Shown: positions 9,242 through 21,558, counted from the stretch's first letter. The stretch is 64,000 nucleotides of DNA from Serratia inhibens (GCF_003591175.1 NZ_QYYG01000001.1:186001-250000), one strand, 5' to 3'. The notes: generated from the letters alone by a model not told the origin. Made by a program: numbers and translations.

Positions 9242-10546
9242 TTACACCGGGTCTGCTTTTAAATTGAAAGTGGGTTTCACTGGCCAGCAGAAACGGAAGC
9301 TGGCCCCGCCGAGTGAGCTGGCGTCTACGTAAACCTGGCCCTGATAAGCGACGGCGATAGAATGAACAATCGCGAGGCCCAGCCCGCAGCCGCCGGTGGC
9401 GCGATCGCGGCTGGGATCGAGACGCACGAAGGGTTCGAACACGCGTTCACGCTCTTCAGGTGGAATGCCAGGTCCGTCGTCTTCTACCTGCAGGCAGGCG
9501 GCGTCGCCGTCAAACCACAGGCCGATACGCAGTCGCTGTTCGCTGTAGCGCAAGGCATTGTTCACCAGATTATCCAGCACCCGCTCCATCAGCCGTAAAT
9601 CGACGCCGCCAAAATCCCCGACATGCGGAATATCCAGCTGGATCTCGCGCTCGGGATGGATCAGACGCATATCTTCTACTTTATCTTGCAGCCACTTGGG
9701 CAGATCGAGCGGTTCTATGTTCAGCGCCACCTGCGGACGATCCAGTCGCGCGTAAGTCAGCAACTCGTCTATCAGCGATTCCAGCTGACCGATATCGCGG
9801 TTTAGCGCCTGTTGTTCGCTATCGGAAAGGTTATCGCTCATTGCCAGCCGGTAGCGCAGCCGCACCAGAGGAGTACGCAATTCATGGGCAATACCGTCTA
9901 TCAGCTGCTTTTTACTGGCAATCAGGGTATTGACGTTATCCGCCATCTGGTTGAATGCCACCCCCAAACGGTTCAGGCTGGAGGTCGGGTCGAAATGGGT
10001 GCGCTCATCCAGATGCCCGGCACCAAGGCGCTGAGCGGCATTCTCCAGCTTGAGCAAATCCTGCCAATGCGGGCGCATCCATAAAAATACCGGCAACGCC
10101 AACGACATGCCGATAAACACCAGCAGCGCCAGATCCAACAGCCGCATTTGATGCAAATAGAACAGATAAGGAATGGGGCCGACCACCAACACATAATGAC
10201 TGCGCGGAATGCGCTGCATAAAGGTGTATTGATCGTCGAGAGCGATAATTTCGCCGAGGCGTAGCCGTTTTTTCAGATCTTCACTCAGATCCTGTTTGCC
10301 GAGCGGTTCGATGTGCAGCTTGAACGACAGGTTCAAGTCCAGCGTCGCGATGGTCTTGTTCCAGTCTTTCAACGGAATTTCCCGCAGCTCGCTGCGCATC
10401 AGGTACAGCGAGCTTTTCATCAGGTCATCCATTGACTGGCGGCCGGCGCGTTCGGCCGTGACCTTGTACACCAGGCCCACCAACATCGCCATCACCAGAA
10501 AGCAGACGAACAGCAGCAGGAAGAACTGGACGAAAAGCTTTCTCAT
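9242..10546 (-). CDS. rstB: Sensor histidine kinase RstB
   Basis: This 434-residue inner-membrane kinase pairs with RstA. TM1 is at about 6-27 and TM2 at about 137-157, enclosing a periplasmic sensor of about 110 residues. A HAMP segment follows. The phospho-acceptor is His221 in IAHELRTPL, and the ATP domain has NALRYS (N box), DDGPGIP (G1) and GCGLGLAI (G2). Its ATG overlaps the rstA stop by four bases, so the two are cotranslated. In enterobacteria RstB is controlled by PhoP-linked signals, with targets that include asr. Confidence 0.95.
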   Translation of the reverse strand: MRKLFVQFFLLLFVCFLVMAMLVGLVYKVTAERAGRQSMDDLMKSSLYLMRSELREIPLKDWNKTIATLDLNLSFKLHIEPLGKQDLSEDLKKRLRLGEIIALDDQYTFMQRIPRSHYVLVVGPIPYLFYLHQMRLLDLALLVFIGMSLALPVFLWMRPHWQDLLKLENAAQRLGAGHLDERTHFDPTSSLNRLGVAFNQMADNVNTLIASKKQLIDGIAHELRTPLVRLRYRLAMSDNLSDSEQQALNRDIGQLESLIDELLTYARLDRPQVALNIEPLDLPKWLQDKVEDMRLIHPEREIQLDIPHVGDFGGVDLRLMERVLDNLVNNALRYSEQRLRIGLWFDGDAACLQVEDDGPGIPPEERERVFEPFVRLDPSRDRATGGCGLGLAIVHSIAVAYQGQVYVDASSLGGASFRFCWPVKPTFNLKADPV

Positions 10547-11268
10547 TGCTGCACGAACTCCCAGGCATTTGGGGCGAACAGGTAACCTTTATTGCGCACG
10601 GTTTTGACGCGGAAGGGCTCCAGCGCATTGTCGTACAGTTTGCGGCGCAGGCGGGAAATCGCCACGTCGATGCTTCTATCAAGGCCGTCGTAGCTCACGC
10701 CGCGCAAGTTTTGCAGCAGCGCCTCGCGGTCCATGATCTGGCCGGCGTGGGTAGCCAGTTCCCAAAGCAGATCGAAATCCGAGGTGGATAGGGTGATCAC
10801 CTCATCGCCCAGCGTCACCTGGCGATTGACCGGATCGATGCATAGCAACCCGAAGTGCAGCGCGTTGTGCTGGGTGATCGGTTGCGTTGACTCTTCCTTG
10901 GGGTGATTGCCATGCTGGCGCAGATGTAAACGCAGCCGCGCCAGTAAAACCGCCGGCGGAGTGGTTTTCAGAATGTAATCGTTGGCGCCCATTTCCAATG
11001 AAAGGATATGGTTCATATCGCTGTCGAGTGAAGTCAGCAATACGATCGGCCCAGGAAAGGTCGGGCGCAAATCGCGACACAGCGTCATGCCGTCTTTTCC
11101 GGGCAGCATAATGTCGAGCAGGACCAGGTCCGGCAATTCTTGCTCAATGCGAGCTTGCGCGCTGTCGCCACGTGGCTCAATCAGCACTTCGATATCGTGC
11201 TTGCCCAAATAGGCGGCAATCAGCTTGCCGACTTCCGGATCGTCTTCCACAAAAACAATTTTATGCAT
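10543..11268 (-). CDS. rstA: Response regulator RstA (OmpR family)
   Basis: This 241-residue regulator has an N-terminal receiver domain with the phosphorylation site Asp52 in VLLDIMLPG and acidic residues EDD at 8-10. A C-terminal winged helix follows (about 135-235, RSIDVAISRLRRKL and RNKGYLF). I start it at the ATG at 11268. The open frame extends upstream without homology. It binds boxes like the one found upstream of asr in this window. It is first in the rstAB operon. The ydgC gene that separates rstA and folM in E. coli is absent here. Confidence 0.95.
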   Translation of the reverse strand: MHKIVFVEDDPEVGKLIAAYLGKHDIEVLIEPRGDSAQARIEQELPDLVLLDIMLPGKDGMTLCRDLRPTFPGPIVLLTSLDSDMNHILSLEMGANDYILKTTPPAVLLARLRLHLRQHGNHPKEESTQPITQHNALHFGLLCIDPVNRQVTLGDEVITLSTSDFDLLWELATHAGQIMDREALLQNLRGVSYDGLDRSIDVAISRLRRKLYDNALEPFRVKTVRNKGYLFAPNAWEFVQQ

Positions 11269-11341
11269 ATTCAGCGGTTTTATAAGAATAACGGAGTTCA
11301 GCATAACGCGGGGCTCAGCGATACGCCATGCACATCTTTGC

Positions 11342-12064
11342 CTAGCGCAGGGGCCGCCCTCCGTCCACACCATGGGTGCGGCCGGTGACATAACGGCTGT
11401 CCAGCAAGTAATTGACCAGGTTGACCACTTCGCTTTCACCCGGAGCGATTTTCATCAGCGACTTTGCCAGCGCCTGCTGACGATAAGGCTCATCATCGCC
11501 CGGATTGAAAATAATCAACGCCGGCGCGATGGCGTTGACCTTGACCTCCGGTGCCAGTTTACGGGCGAAGGAGCGGGTCATGTTGTCGAGCGCGGCCTTG
11601 CTGGCAGCATAAGCGATATGCTTGTCGCTGCCTTTTTCCACCACATAGTCGGTCAAATGGATAATATCGGCGCCTGCCTGCCCCTGACCAAGCAGGCAGG
11701 GCTCCAGTAACTGATTCAGCAGATAAGGGGTGTAAACGTGGATTTGCAGCATCGCCGCCATAACCTGCTCCGGTGGCACCTCCGCAGACTCGGCCTGCCA
11801 GGCGCTGGCGTTGTGGATCACTGCACGCAGTTTCGGTGCGGTCTGGCGAACCCGTTCGGCAAAGCGGTAAATGCCTTCGTGAGTCGAAAAATCGCCCTGA
11901 ATGCAAGTCGCCCCCAGTCCTTTCAGCTCTTTCAGCGCCGGGTAATCGCTACGATAGGCAATGATGACGGGGATGTCGCGTTGCAAGAAGGACCTGGCCA
12001 GCGCCAGCCCAATCCGGCGTGCGCCGCCCGTGATCAGCACCGGCGCTGAGTTGTGATGTTCCAT
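11342..12064 (-). CDS. folM: Dihydromonapterin reductase FolM
   Basis: This 240-residue short-chain dehydrogenase reduces dihydromonapterin (and weakly dihydrofolate) with NADPH to make the tetrahydromonapterin cofactor. The dinucleotide-binding motif is TGGARRIG (12-19), and the catalytic pair is Tyr and Lys in YAASKAALDNM (about 152-162). NASAW at about 85-89 and the C-terminal GVDGGRPLR are typical of the family. It lies upstream of rstA on the same strand with a gap of about 70 bases. GGAGC precedes the ATG. Confidence 0.92.
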   Translation of the reverse strand: MEHHNSAPVLITGGARRIGLALARSFLQRDIPVIIAYRSDYPALKELKGLGATCIQGDFSTHEGIYRFAERVRQTAPKLRAVIHNASAWQAESAEVPPEQVMAAMLQIHVYTPYLLNQLLEPCLLGQGQAGADIIHLTDYVVEKGSDKHIAYAASKAALDNMTRSFARKLAPEVKVNAIAPALIIFNPGDDEPYRQQALAKSLMKIAPGESEVVNLVNYLLDSRYVTGRTHGVDGGRPLR

Positions 12065-12194
12065 TGATTAAAGCTCCTGGACAGACTGGCAAACAATAGG
12101 GGAATTATGCCATTATACGTCGGAAATTCGTTAAAGCTTCGCATCGATTATCCATTTCAGGATGTAATACACTGGCAATGAGAGGAAGGAAGGG

Positions 12195-12602
12195 ATGAAC
12201 AGCAGTCACCTTGCATCCGTCGCGCGCAGTGAGAAAATCTGCTTTGATTACATGGATTTTCTGTCCGCATCGGTCAAGAAGCACTGGCGCTTTGTTGATG
12301 CAATCTATGGTGTGATGCCATTTTTTGGCATGGTATTGAAATCTCAGGCTTGCGCTTCGCAAACGCGGAAAGAGCAGTTGAAGGAACTGGCGCTGCAGGT
12401 GGTATCCACCCAGGTCAGCGACGAAACCAATATCGTGCGCCTGATCGATCTGGCGCAACAGCAGGGGTTGGCAGTGTTCGACATTAAACTGCCGTATGCG
12501 CTGGACCAACAACAGTTGGCGGCCATTCAGCAAGAGTGCATTGAGGGGGTGACCATCTCTCAGGTAGAGGAACGCATGACCATTACCCTGCGTGCATCCT
12601 AA
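12195..12602 (+). CDS. Hypothetical protein of unknown family
   Basis: A 135-residue soluble-looking protein that I do not recognise. It has no signal peptide and no clear membrane helix. A mostly helical N-terminal half (CFDYMDFLSASVKKHWRFV) is followed by a segment with alternating hydrophobics near the C-terminus (VTISQVEERMTITLR). Base composition is like its neighbours and a plausible GGAAGGAAGGG ribosome site precedes the ATG, so it is likely a real gene. It sits divergently between folM and ydgI, where E. coli has nothing equivalent. Function is not predicted. Confidence 0.7.
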   Translation: MNSSHLASVARSEKICFDYMDFLSASVKKHWRFVDAIYGVMPFFGMVLKSQACASQTRKEQLKELALQVVSTQVSDETNIVRLIDLAQQQGLAVFDIKLPYALDQQQLAAIQQECIEGVTISQVEERMTITLRAS

Positions 12603-12639
12603 GGTAATTGACCGGGTGGTTCCACCCGGCCGCTTCTCA

Positions 12640-14031
12640 CTACTGCAACATAAACCAGCCGGCCGGTACCGTGGCCACCAGTAACAGCAAAATGCTACTT
12701 TTCTCCAGCTGACTCAGCAGCTTGACATCTTCATGCCCACGTCTGGCATAGATAAACACCAGCAGCCCCGGCGCATACAACAGCACCGACATCAACAGAT
12801 GCATCAACCCTGAAGCGTACAGCAGCCAAATGCCATACAGACAAGCGCCGGTGGCGGCGAACATCAGTCGTTTGTCCTGGCGGAGCAGCGCAACCTTGAA
12901 CAAGAAGGCGCCAACCAGGAAGTAAGGCACCAAAATCATTTCCGAGGCGATAGTCAGCAGCGAATTATAGTTGCTGCCGGTCAGCCAGATCACCACCAGC
13001 GCGAACTGCACTGCAATATTGGTCAGCCATAGCGAAGCCGAAGGCGCGTGATTCTTGTTCTGCTTGCGGAATATTTTAGGAAAAGCACCGTGCTGGGCAG
13101 CCAGCAGCGGCACTTCAGCGGCCATAATCGTCCAGCTCAGATACGCGCCGCATACCGAAACGATCAGGCCGGCGGCGATAATTACATCCCCCCATGGACC
13201 AATCAGATCGACCATCAGCACTGCCATCGAGGGATTGCGCATTCCGGCCAGTTCACTGCGTGGCACCACCCCCAACGACAACAGGGTCACCAGCAGATAA
13301 ACCGCTAGCGCGGAGAGCACCGCCAGCATGGTTGCACGGCCCACATCTTTTTTATGGCGTGCCCGCGCGGACACCACCACCGCACCTTCCACGCCGATGA
13401 ATACCCACAGGGTAATCAGCATGGTGTTTTTAACCTGTTCCCACACCGGTTTGCCGAGCGCGACGCCGTGAAAATCCAGAGTGAATACGTCCATTTTGAA
13501 CGCAATGGCTGCCAGTACGGCAAACAGCCCAAGCGGCAAAAGCTTGGCCAATGTTGCCGCCAGGTTGATGCTGGCGGCGGTTTGCACCCCGCGTAGCACC
13601 AGCGCATGTACGACCCACAGCAGCAACGATTCCGCCACCAGCGCCTGCCAGGTATTGCCGTCACCCAAAATGACTTCACCGCCGCGATCGGTAAACAAGC
13701 TCAGCGCGGCAAACACGATCACCAGATAAGATACGTTGGCGATCACCGCACATAGCCAATACCCCCAGGCGGAACAGAAGCCTACCAGTTCACCGAAACC
13801 TTCTTTTGCATAAGTGAAGATCCCGCCGTCCAGATCGGGCCGCAGGCGGGTGAGCAACAGCATGGCGAAAGCGAGAAACAGGATGCCGACACCGGTGATC
13901 GCCCAACCCAGCAGCAGTGCGGCCGGGCTGGCGACCTGCGCCATGTTTTGCGGCAGGCTGAAAACCCCGGCGCCCAGCATGGAACTGAGCACCAATGCGG
14001 TTAACGCGGTAAGACCTAGTTTTTTTTCCAA
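12640..14031 (-). CDS. ydgI: Arginine/ornithine antiporter-type APC transporter YdgI
   Basis: This 463-residue inner-membrane amino acid permease of the basic amino acid/polyamine antiporter family (ArcD/YdgI) has about 12 predicted helices. The first carries the family motif SSMLGAGVFSLPQNM. I place the start at the TTG at 14031 (LEKKLGLTALTALV), with AGGA eight bases upstream. This matches the length of relatives (about 460). The frame runs back to 14109 without homology. Related proteins exchange arginine for ornithine. The exact substrate here is inferred. Order ydgH-ydgI-folM is conserved with E. coli. Confidence 0.85.
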   Translation of the reverse strand: MEKKLGLTALTALVLSSMLGAGVFSLPQNMAQVASPAALLLGWAITGVGILFLAFAMLLLTRLRPDLDGGIFTYAKEGFGELVGFCSAWGYWLCAVIANVSYLVIVFAALSLFTDRGGEVILGDGNTWQALVAESLLLWVVHALVLRGVQTAASINLAATLAKLLPLGLFAVLAAIAFKMDVFTLDFHGVALGKPVWEQVKNTMLITLWVFIGVEGAVVVSARARHKKDVGRATMLAVLSALAVYLLVTLLSLGVVPRSELAGMRNPSMAVLMVDLIGPWGDVIIAAGLIVSVCGAYLSWTIMAAEVPLLAAQHGAFPKIFRKQNKNHAPSASLWLTNIAVQFALVVIWLTGSNYNSLLTIASEMILVPYFLVGAFLFKVALLRQDKRLMFAATGACLYGIWLLYASGLMHLLMSVLLYAPGLLVFIYARRGHEDVKLLSQLEKSSILLLLVATVPAGWFMLQ

Positions 14032-14274
14032 TGACGGATCCTGAGCGCAGAATAAACAACTGTAAGGGAACTGCTTGGCAGTAACAACGTAATGACAATT
14101 ACTGAACAAATAGATAATAGCCCTAAAAACAGGCGCAAATTCTACGGATGGATCGTTACGGATGCAATGATTGAATATGCGGAATTTACAAAAAATTATT
14201 CAACCGGTGGGGCGGTAAGCGGCATAAAAACGGGCAGCTCAATGGCTGCCCGAGAGTAAACCGCGAAGTGACAC

Positions 14275-15225
14275 TTATTTAAACAGATCGGCGCTCACGG
14301 TCAGGTTGCCGCCACTTTTGTTCTGCCACTGACGAGTCACGTGGTAGAACTTGGCACCTTTCGCAGCGGCACGCTTCGCCACTTCGGTGGAAATGTCCGT
14401 CATGCTGTTGAAGTGGCCGGTGAAGGTCACGGAATCGAACGGCACCATCTGTGCGGCGGTAACGTTGTTCACTTCCTGAATCTTGGTGCCATTCGGCAGC
14501 GTGACGGTATAGCGTTGACCGGTAGAAGACTGAGTTTCGAAGAAACGGCCTACGTCACGGCTCGGCGACCCTGAGGAAGCGACGCCCGGGATTTCAACAT
14601 TGGCGGCGGCTGCGCCACCGGCAGCAAGTGCGGCTTTGCCGGCTTCAGAATCGGCAGGAATGGCATCCGGGCTCTGAACTACGCGCTTGGGCGCATCGGC
14701 TTTGTAGATGTAAGCAGTGATGAACTGGTTGCCGCCCTGGTTGGCATCGACCTGACGCACGATAAAGAACGAGGCTGCGCCTTTCTTTTTCGCTTCTTTG
14801 GTGATGGCGTCGTTGATGTCCGGCTGGCTGCGGTAGAAACCGCTGACGCTGACCGTATCGTAGGGCTCAAGCAGGAAGGCCTGTTCTTTCGGCAATTCGG
14901 TCACGCCGTTGATGACGCGGTACTTCGGTTCCTTGCTCACTTCTGCCGCGTCTTTATGATAAAGATCTGCGGTGACGCGCCAGTTGCCGCCGTTGTTGCT
15001 GTTGTTGCTGTCCTGGATGTAGAAGGAGTCTGCGCCCAGTTTGTCTGCACGGCGGGATACGGCATCAACGGCTTCATTGATGGCATTAAAGCGGCCGGTA
15101 ATAGTGATGCGATCAAACGGCTTCAACGCCGCTGCTTTTTCAGGCGTTAACTCAAGCGCAGCATGAGCAGACAGCGCAGTGAGTGATAACAAGGCTGATG
15201 CGATGATCGTGTTCTTCAGCTTCAT
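14275..15225 (-). CDS. ydgH: YdgH periplasmic protein with three DUF1471 repeats
   Basis: A 316-residue secreted protein. The signal peptide MKLKNTIIASALLSLTALSAHA is followed by three copies of the BhsA/McbA-like (DUF1471) fold, each with a GxF-x-S/N...DI/A-x-A-x-K/R-A-x-x-x-GA pattern (about residues 35-105, 125-200 and 250-316). I start at the ATG at 15225, which has AAGGA seven bases upstream, rather than at 15249. In relatives the protein is a periplasmic stress-linked protein of unclear role. Its promoter must lie in the region shared divergently with pntA. Confidence 0.9.
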   Translation of the reverse strand: MKLKNTIIASALLSLTALSAHAALELTPEKAAALKPFDRITITGRFNAINEAVDAVSRRADKLGADSFYIQDSNNSNNGGNWRVTADLYHKDAAEVSKEPKYRVINGVTELPKEQAFLLEPYDTVSVSGFYRSQPDINDAITKEAKKKGAASFFIVRQVDANQGGNQFITAYIYKADAPKRVVQSPDAIPADSEAGKAALAAGGAAAANVEIPGVASSGSPSRDVGRFFETQSSTGQRYTVTLPNGTKIQEVNNVTAAQMVPFDSVTFTGHFNSMTDISTEVAKRAAAKGAKFYHVTRQWQNKSGGNLTVSADLFK

Positions 15226-17342
<2,117 letters not shown>

Positions 17343-17352
17343 GGGGTAACAG

Positions 17353-18747
17353 ATGTCTGGAGGATTAGTTACAGCTGCATACATTGTTGCCGCTATTTTG
17401 TTTATTTGCAGCCTGGCCGGCCTGTCGCGCCATGAAACGTCGAAGCAGGGCAACCTGTTTGGCGTCGCCGGGATGGCGATTGCGCTGATTGCCACCATCC
17501 TCGGGCCGGATTCCGGCAACGTGGGCTGGATCATCATTGCGATGATTATCGGTGGCTCCATCGGCGTCTATCTGGCGAAAAAAGTCGAAATGACCGAAAT
17601 GCCGGAGTTGGTGGCGGTGCTGCACAGTTTCGTTGGCCTGGCGGCAGTGTTGGTGGGCTTGAACAGCTACCTGGATCACGGCGCACCGATGGAGCCGGTG
17701 ATGGAGAATATCCATCTGACCGAAGTGTTCCTCGGCATCTTTATCGGTGCGGTCACCTTCACCGGTTCGATTGTCGCTTTCGGTAAACTGCGCGGCATCA
17801 TCTCATCCAAACCGCTGGCTTTGCCGAATCGCCACAAGATGAACCTGGCGGCGTTGGTGGTCTCCTTCCTGCTGCTGGTGGTATTCGTTCGCGCCGACAG
17901 CGTGGGCTGGCAGGCGGTGGCATTGGTGTTGATGACCGCGATCGCGCTGGCGTTCGGTTGGCATCTGGTTGCTTCTATCGGTGGTGCGGACATGCCGGTA
18001 GTAGTGTCGATGCTCAACTCCTATTCGGGCTGGGCCGCCGCCGCCGCGGGCTTTATGCTGAGCAACGATCTGCTGATCGTTACCGGCGCGTTGGTGGGTT
18101 CCTCGGGCGCCATTCTGTCTTACATTATGTGCAAGGCGATGAACCGTTCGTTTATCAGCGTTATCGCCGGCGGTTTCGGTACCGATGGTTCCTCGACCGG
18201 CAATGCGGAAGAAATGGGCGAGTATCGTGAAACCACGGCGGAAGAGGTGGCTGAGCAACTGAAGAACTCCACTTCGGTGATCATCACCCCAGGTTATGGC
18301 ATGGCGGTCGCGCAGGCGCAGTATCCGGTGGCGGAAATCACCGAAAAATTGCGCGCGCGCGGTATCAAAGTGCGCTTCGGCATTCACCCGGTTGCCGGGC
18401 GTTTACCGGGCCACATGAACGTGCTGCTGGCGGAAGCCAGGGTGCCGTACGACGTGGTGTTGGAGATGGACGAAATCAACGAAGATTTCCCGGATACCGA
18501 TACCGTGCTGGTGATCGGCGCCAACGACACGGTGAACCCGGCCGCGCTGGAGGATCCGCGCAGCCCAATCGCCGGCATGCCGGTACTGGAAGTGTGGAAG
18601 GCGCAAAACGTAATTGCCTTTAAACGATCGATGAACACCGGTTACGCCGGCGTACAGAACCCGCTGTTCTTCAAAGAGAACACCCAGATGCTGTTTGGCG
18701 ATGCCAAAGAGAGTGTGGAAGCGATACTGAGAGCGTTGCAGGCTTAA
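17353..18747 (+). CDS. pntB: NAD(P) transhydrogenase subunit beta
   Basis: This 464-residue beta subunit has about nine N-terminal membrane helices that form most of the proton channel. A cytosolic NADP-binding domain III (about 285-464) carries [10 protein letters not shown] and the [10 protein letters not shown] loop. Length agrees with E. coli PntB (462). Its start is only 10 bases past pntA, with AAGGGGTAACAG as ribosome site. A strong bidirectional terminator follows, so pntAB is a closed two-gene operon. Confidence 0.97.
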   Translation: MSGGLVTAAYIVAAILFICSLAGLSRHETSKQGNLFGVAGMAIALIATILGPDSGNVGWIIIAMIIGGSIGVYLAKKVEMTEMPELVAVLHSFVGLAAVLVGLNSYLDHGAPMEPVMENIHLTEVFLGIFIGAVTFTGSIVAFGKLRGIISSKPLALPNRHKMNLAALVVSFLLLVVFVRADSVGWQAVALVLMTAIALAFGWHLVASIGGADMPVVVSMLNSYSGWAAAAAGFMLSNDLLIVTGALVGSSGAILSYIMCKAMNRSFISVIAGGFGTDGSSTGNAEEMGEYRETTAEEVAEQLKNSTSVIITPGYGMAVAQAQYPVAEITEKLRARGIKVRFGIHPVAGRLPGHMNVLLAEARVPYDVVLEMDEINEDFPDTDTVLVIGANDTVNPAALEDPRSPIAGMPVLEVWKAQNVIAFKRSMNTGYAGVQNPLFFKENTQMLFGDAKESVEAILRALQA

Positions 18748-18756
18748 CCGCAGCCA

Positions 18757-18793
18757 ATAAAAACACGGGCCTTAATTGGCCCGTGTTTTTTTA
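18757..18793. terminator. Bidirectional terminator between pntB and uspE
   Basis: AAACACGGGCC (18761-18771) pairs with GGCCCGTGTTT (18778-18788) around TTAATT. Ts follow on the plus strand and A-tract complement on the minus strand. It serves convergent pntB and uspE. Confidence 0.92.
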
Positions 18794-18803
18794 TGCCCGA
18801 AGA

Positions 18804-19766
18804 TCAGTCCTCGTCGTCGTGCTCATCGTCTTCATCGACTTCGATCGGGCAGTTGAAGTTATCCGGCTTAATCACCAGCAGGTCACATTTCAGATGGTCG
18901 ATCACATGTTCTGCCGTGTTGCCGATAAACGCCGCCGAGATACCGGTGCGGCCTAATGTCCCCAACACCACCACGCCAGCCTGCAAGTGTTCGGCCAAGT
19001 CCGGGATCACCTCTTCCGGCAGGCCTTTTTCAACATGGGTGAACTCTTCGTTAATACAGAACTTCTGCCTTAATGCCTTCATGGCGATCAGATGCTGTCC
19101 GCGAATGGCGTCGTTATAGACGCTGGGATCAAAATCAGGCAGTTCGATGGCGATATTGATGGGGGTAACAGGGTAGGCCCCGACCAGATGCACTTCCGTC
19201 TGGTTGACGTTTTGCGCCAGTTCGACGGTTTCCTGCACCAGCCTGATGTTCAGCGGATCGTGGTAGGGTTCTTCGCTGGCCAGATTGACGGCGACCACCG
19301 CTTTGCCGCCTTCCGGCCAGGGTTGATCTTTGACCATCCACACCGGGCACGGACATTTGCGTAACAGGTGCCAGTCGGTCGGCGTGAAAATGACCGATTC
19401 CAGCCGGTCGTGCTGATGTGCCATTTTCAGCAGTAAATCATGCTTGGCGGTGATCACTTCCTGGATAATTGCCTCGAAAGGGCGGTTATGCCAGACCACT
19501 TTGATTTCAATAGGAACGCCTTCGTCGAGGTAAAAACGGCATTGCTCGTTAATCCACGCGGCGCGTTGGCTGATAACGCCTTGCCGCATCGCCGTCCGTT
19601 CGTCGGGGGAGAGCAGGGTCGTCATCTCGTAAGAGAAGTCATAGATAGGAAGGAAGGCTTTGATACGCCCGCCGTTCCGTTTGACCAGGTAAACCGCCCG
19701 ACGCAGCGCCGGCTGATCGTCCTGATTGGGGTCAATAGCCACCAGAAGATTCTGATACTTCGCCAT
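18804..19766 (-). CDS. uspE: Universal stress protein E (tandem Usp domains)
   Basis: This 320-residue protein has two Usp domains in tandem (about 1-150 and 155-305). Each begins with a beta strand (LLVAIDP; VVAVNLA). The second ends with the [21 protein letters not shown] motif, a phosphate-loop-like Usp signature. The C-terminus is highly acidic ([10 protein letters not shown]). UspE in E. coli is a cytoplasmic stress protein linked to growth arrest, motility and adhesion. It lies downstream of fnr on the same strand, as in E. coli. Confidence 0.95.
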   Translation of the reverse strand: MAKYQNLLVAIDPNQDDQPALRRAVYLVKRNGGRIKAFLPIYDFSYEMTTLLSPDERTAMRQGVISQRAAWINEQCRFYLDEGVPIEIKVVWHNRPFEAIIQEVITAKHDLLLKMAHQHDRLESVIFTPTDWHLLRKCPCPVWMVKDQPWPEGGKAVVAVNLASEEPYHDPLNIRLVQETVELAQNVNQTEVHLVGAYPVTPINIAIELPDFDPSVYNDAIRGQHLIAMKALRQKFCINEEFTHVEKGLPEEVIPDLAEHLQAGVVVLGTLGRTGISAAFIGNTAEHVIDHLKCDLLVIKPDNFNCPIEVDEDDEHDDED

Positions 19767-19851
19767 AGGGCCTCCTTACAGCTGAAAATCAACAGTCTGT
19801 TAATTTACAGAGTAACCCAACATTGAATAACAGAACAGCGGTGGAGATGTG

Positions 19852-19885
19852 CCAGGTCAATAATTCTGCGGAATTATTGACCTGG
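19852..19885. repeat. 15-bp perfect inverted repeat between fnr and uspE
   Basis: CCAGGTCAATAATTC (19852-19866) and GAATTATTGACCTGG (19871-19885) flank a TGCG tetraloop. It begins 8 bases past the fnr stop. There is no T-run on either strand, so it is either an imperfect terminator or an mRNA-processing or stabilising hairpin between fnr and uspE. Confidence 0.6.
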
Positions 19886-19892
19886 TATGGGA

Positions 19893-20657
19893 TCAGGCGC
19901 TTACGGCTACGTTGATGCGGGGTGTGCCGGCCAACACCGACAGGGCGTCGACGTTTTCGATGGTGATGTACTTGCCCTTCACGCTGAGGATTTCGCTTTT
20001 CTGGAAGCGGCCCAGCAGGCGGCTGATGGTCTCAACCGTCAGGCCGAGATAGTTGCCGATGTCGCCACGGGTCATGGTCAGGCGGAACTCACGCGGTGAG
20101 AAGCCCCGTTCCGCAAAGCGGCGCGACAGGTTGTATACGAATGCCGCCAGGCGCTCTTCGGCGTTTTTCTTCGACAGCAGCAGGATCATGTCCTGGTCGC
20201 CCTTAATCTCGCCGCTCATCAAACGCATGATTTGCTGGCGCAGGTTAGGCATTTTACCGGAAAGGTCGTCCAGGGTTTCAAACGGGATCTCGCAGACCAT
20301 GGCGGTTTCCAGCGCCTGAGCGAAGCTTGGATGCTTCAGGCCGCCAATGGCGTCAAAACCGACCAGATCGCCTGCCAGATGGAAGCCGGTGATTTGTTCG
20401 TCACCCTGTTCGGTAATGGTGTAGCTTTTGATGGTCCCGGAGCGGATAGCGTACAACGACTTCAGTTCATCGCCGGCCTTAAACAGGGTCTGCCCCTTCT
20501 GGATAGGCTTTTTCCTTTCGATAATGTTGTCGAGCTGGTCCAGCTCATGAGCATTAAGAGTAAAAGGAATGCACAGCTGGCTGATGCTGCAGTCCTGACA
20601 ATGGATCGCACAACCACCAGACTGGATACGACGAATCACGCGTTTTTCCGGGATCAT
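19893..20657 (-). CDS. fnr: Fumarate/nitrate reduction regulator FNR
   Basis: This is the global oxygen-responsive regulator, 254 residues, of the CRP family. The [4Fe-4S]-ligand cysteines Cys20, Cys23, Cys29 and Cys122 are all present (plus Cys16). A dimer helix follows at about 140-160, then a C-terminal helix-turn-helix with the recognition segment [12 protein letters not shown]. With the cluster intact under anaerobiosis it dimerises and binds TTGAT-N4-ATCAA. One such site overlaps its own promoter region here. The neighbours ogt and uspE are the same as in E. coli. Confidence 0.98.
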   Translation of the reverse strand: MIPEKRVIRRIQSGGCAIHCQDCSISQLCIPFTLNAHELDQLDNIIERKKPIQKGQTLFKAGDELKSLYAIRSGTIKSYTITEQGDEQITGFHLAGDLVGFDAIGGLKHPSFAQALETAMVCEIPFETLDDLSGKMPNLRQQIMRLMSGEIKGDQDMILLLSKKNAEERLAAFVYNLSRRFAERGFSPREFRLTMTRGDIGNYLGLTVETISRLLGRFQKSEILSVKGKYITIENVDALSVLAGTPRINVAVSA

Positions 20658-20677
20658 AGATTACGCTCATTCAATAA

Positions 20678-20691
20678 TTGATATGCGTCAA
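20678..20691. promoter_or_regulatory. FNR box upstream of fnr (autoregulation)
   Basis: TTGAT-ATGC-GTCAA differs from the palindromic FNR consensus TTGAT-N4-ATCAA at one base. It lies 20 bases upstream of the fnr start codon. E. coli fnr is known to be repressed by FNR at a site in the same place. Confidence 0.75.
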
Positions 20692-21033
20692 TTTTAACAT
20701 CTTTTGCCGCAGGTGATAAGAGTAGCATTAACATGAACAGGGGCATTGTGTGCGAATTTTGTTCTGTTATGCCGCTGATTATCCTGTAGTTGACTGAATA
20801 CTTTTGATTTTCTCATAACTTATGAAAATGCTTTGCCCGCCCGACGGCCGTCTGTAACCGTCAGAAACCTCGGGTCAGGCAGGGTTTTTAGGGTAAGCAC
20901 TATTTCACTATCGGTGTTTACCATCCTGAGGTGCGCATTTATGGCCGGAACCTGGTGATATTGCCTGATGCGTTCCGGCTGAACCCGTTTCCTTCTCCGC
21001 GCAGAAGCGCGCCGATATGGCTGGCGACGTGAA
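20692..21033. other. Intergenic region fnr-ogt
   Basis: About 340 bases with the fnr promoter at its left and the ogt 3' end at its right. I see no convincing coding frame, RNA gene or terminator in it. Confidence 0.4.
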
Positions 21034-21558
21034 TTAAAGCAGATCGTTCTGCAAATAGCCTTCGTGTTTCAACAGCCACTGTTTGCGTTGCACGCCCCCG
21101 GCATAACCGGTCAACGCCCCCTGCGAACCAATCACCCGGTGGCAAGGCACCACGATGCTGATCGGATTGGAGCCATTGGCCATACCCACCGCGCGGGAGG
21201 CGGTCGGGCGCCCGATGCGTTTCGCCAATTCGCCATAGGTAATGATCTCGCCGCAGGGTATCCGGCGCAGTTGCTGCCAGACGGTACGCTGAAACTCCGT
21301 GCCTGCGGTCATGACTGGCAGGCTGTCAATCACCGCCAGCTCACCGGCAAAATAGCGCTGCATGATGTCGGTCAGGCCGCCGGGGTTGGCTTTTTCCTGC
21401 AATTGGAAACGGTCGGCGCGGTAATGGGTATTCAGCAGTTTCATCAGGCGCACTTCGTGCTCGGTCCAGTCGATAGCGCGCAAGCGGTCCTGTTCGTCGG
21501 CAATCAGCACCAGCTCGCCAACGGGGGTCGCCATACGATCAATAAAAAAGGTCTGCAT
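21034..21558 (-). CDS. ogt: Methylated-DNA-protein-cysteine methyltransferase Ogt
   Basis: This 174-residue suicide repair protein moves the alkyl group from O6-alkylguanine or O4-alkylthymine to its active-site Cys139 in the PCHR motif. The helix-turn-helix that intercalates an arginine finger ([12 protein letters not shown], about 121-132) and the N-terminal ribonuclease-like domain are present. The length (E. coli 171) and the ogt-fnr neighbourhood support ogt rather than the ada fusion. GGAGTAATCAAA precedes the ATG. Confidence 0.95.
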   Translation of the reverse strand: MQTFFIDRMATPVGELVLIADEQDRLRAIDWTEHEVRLMKLLNTHYRADRFQLQEKANPGGLTDIMQRYFAGELAVIDSLPVMTAGTEFQRTVWQQLRRIPCGEIITYGELAKRIGRPTASRAVGMANGSNPISIVVPCHRVIGSQGALTGYAGGVQRKQWLLKHEGYLQNDLL

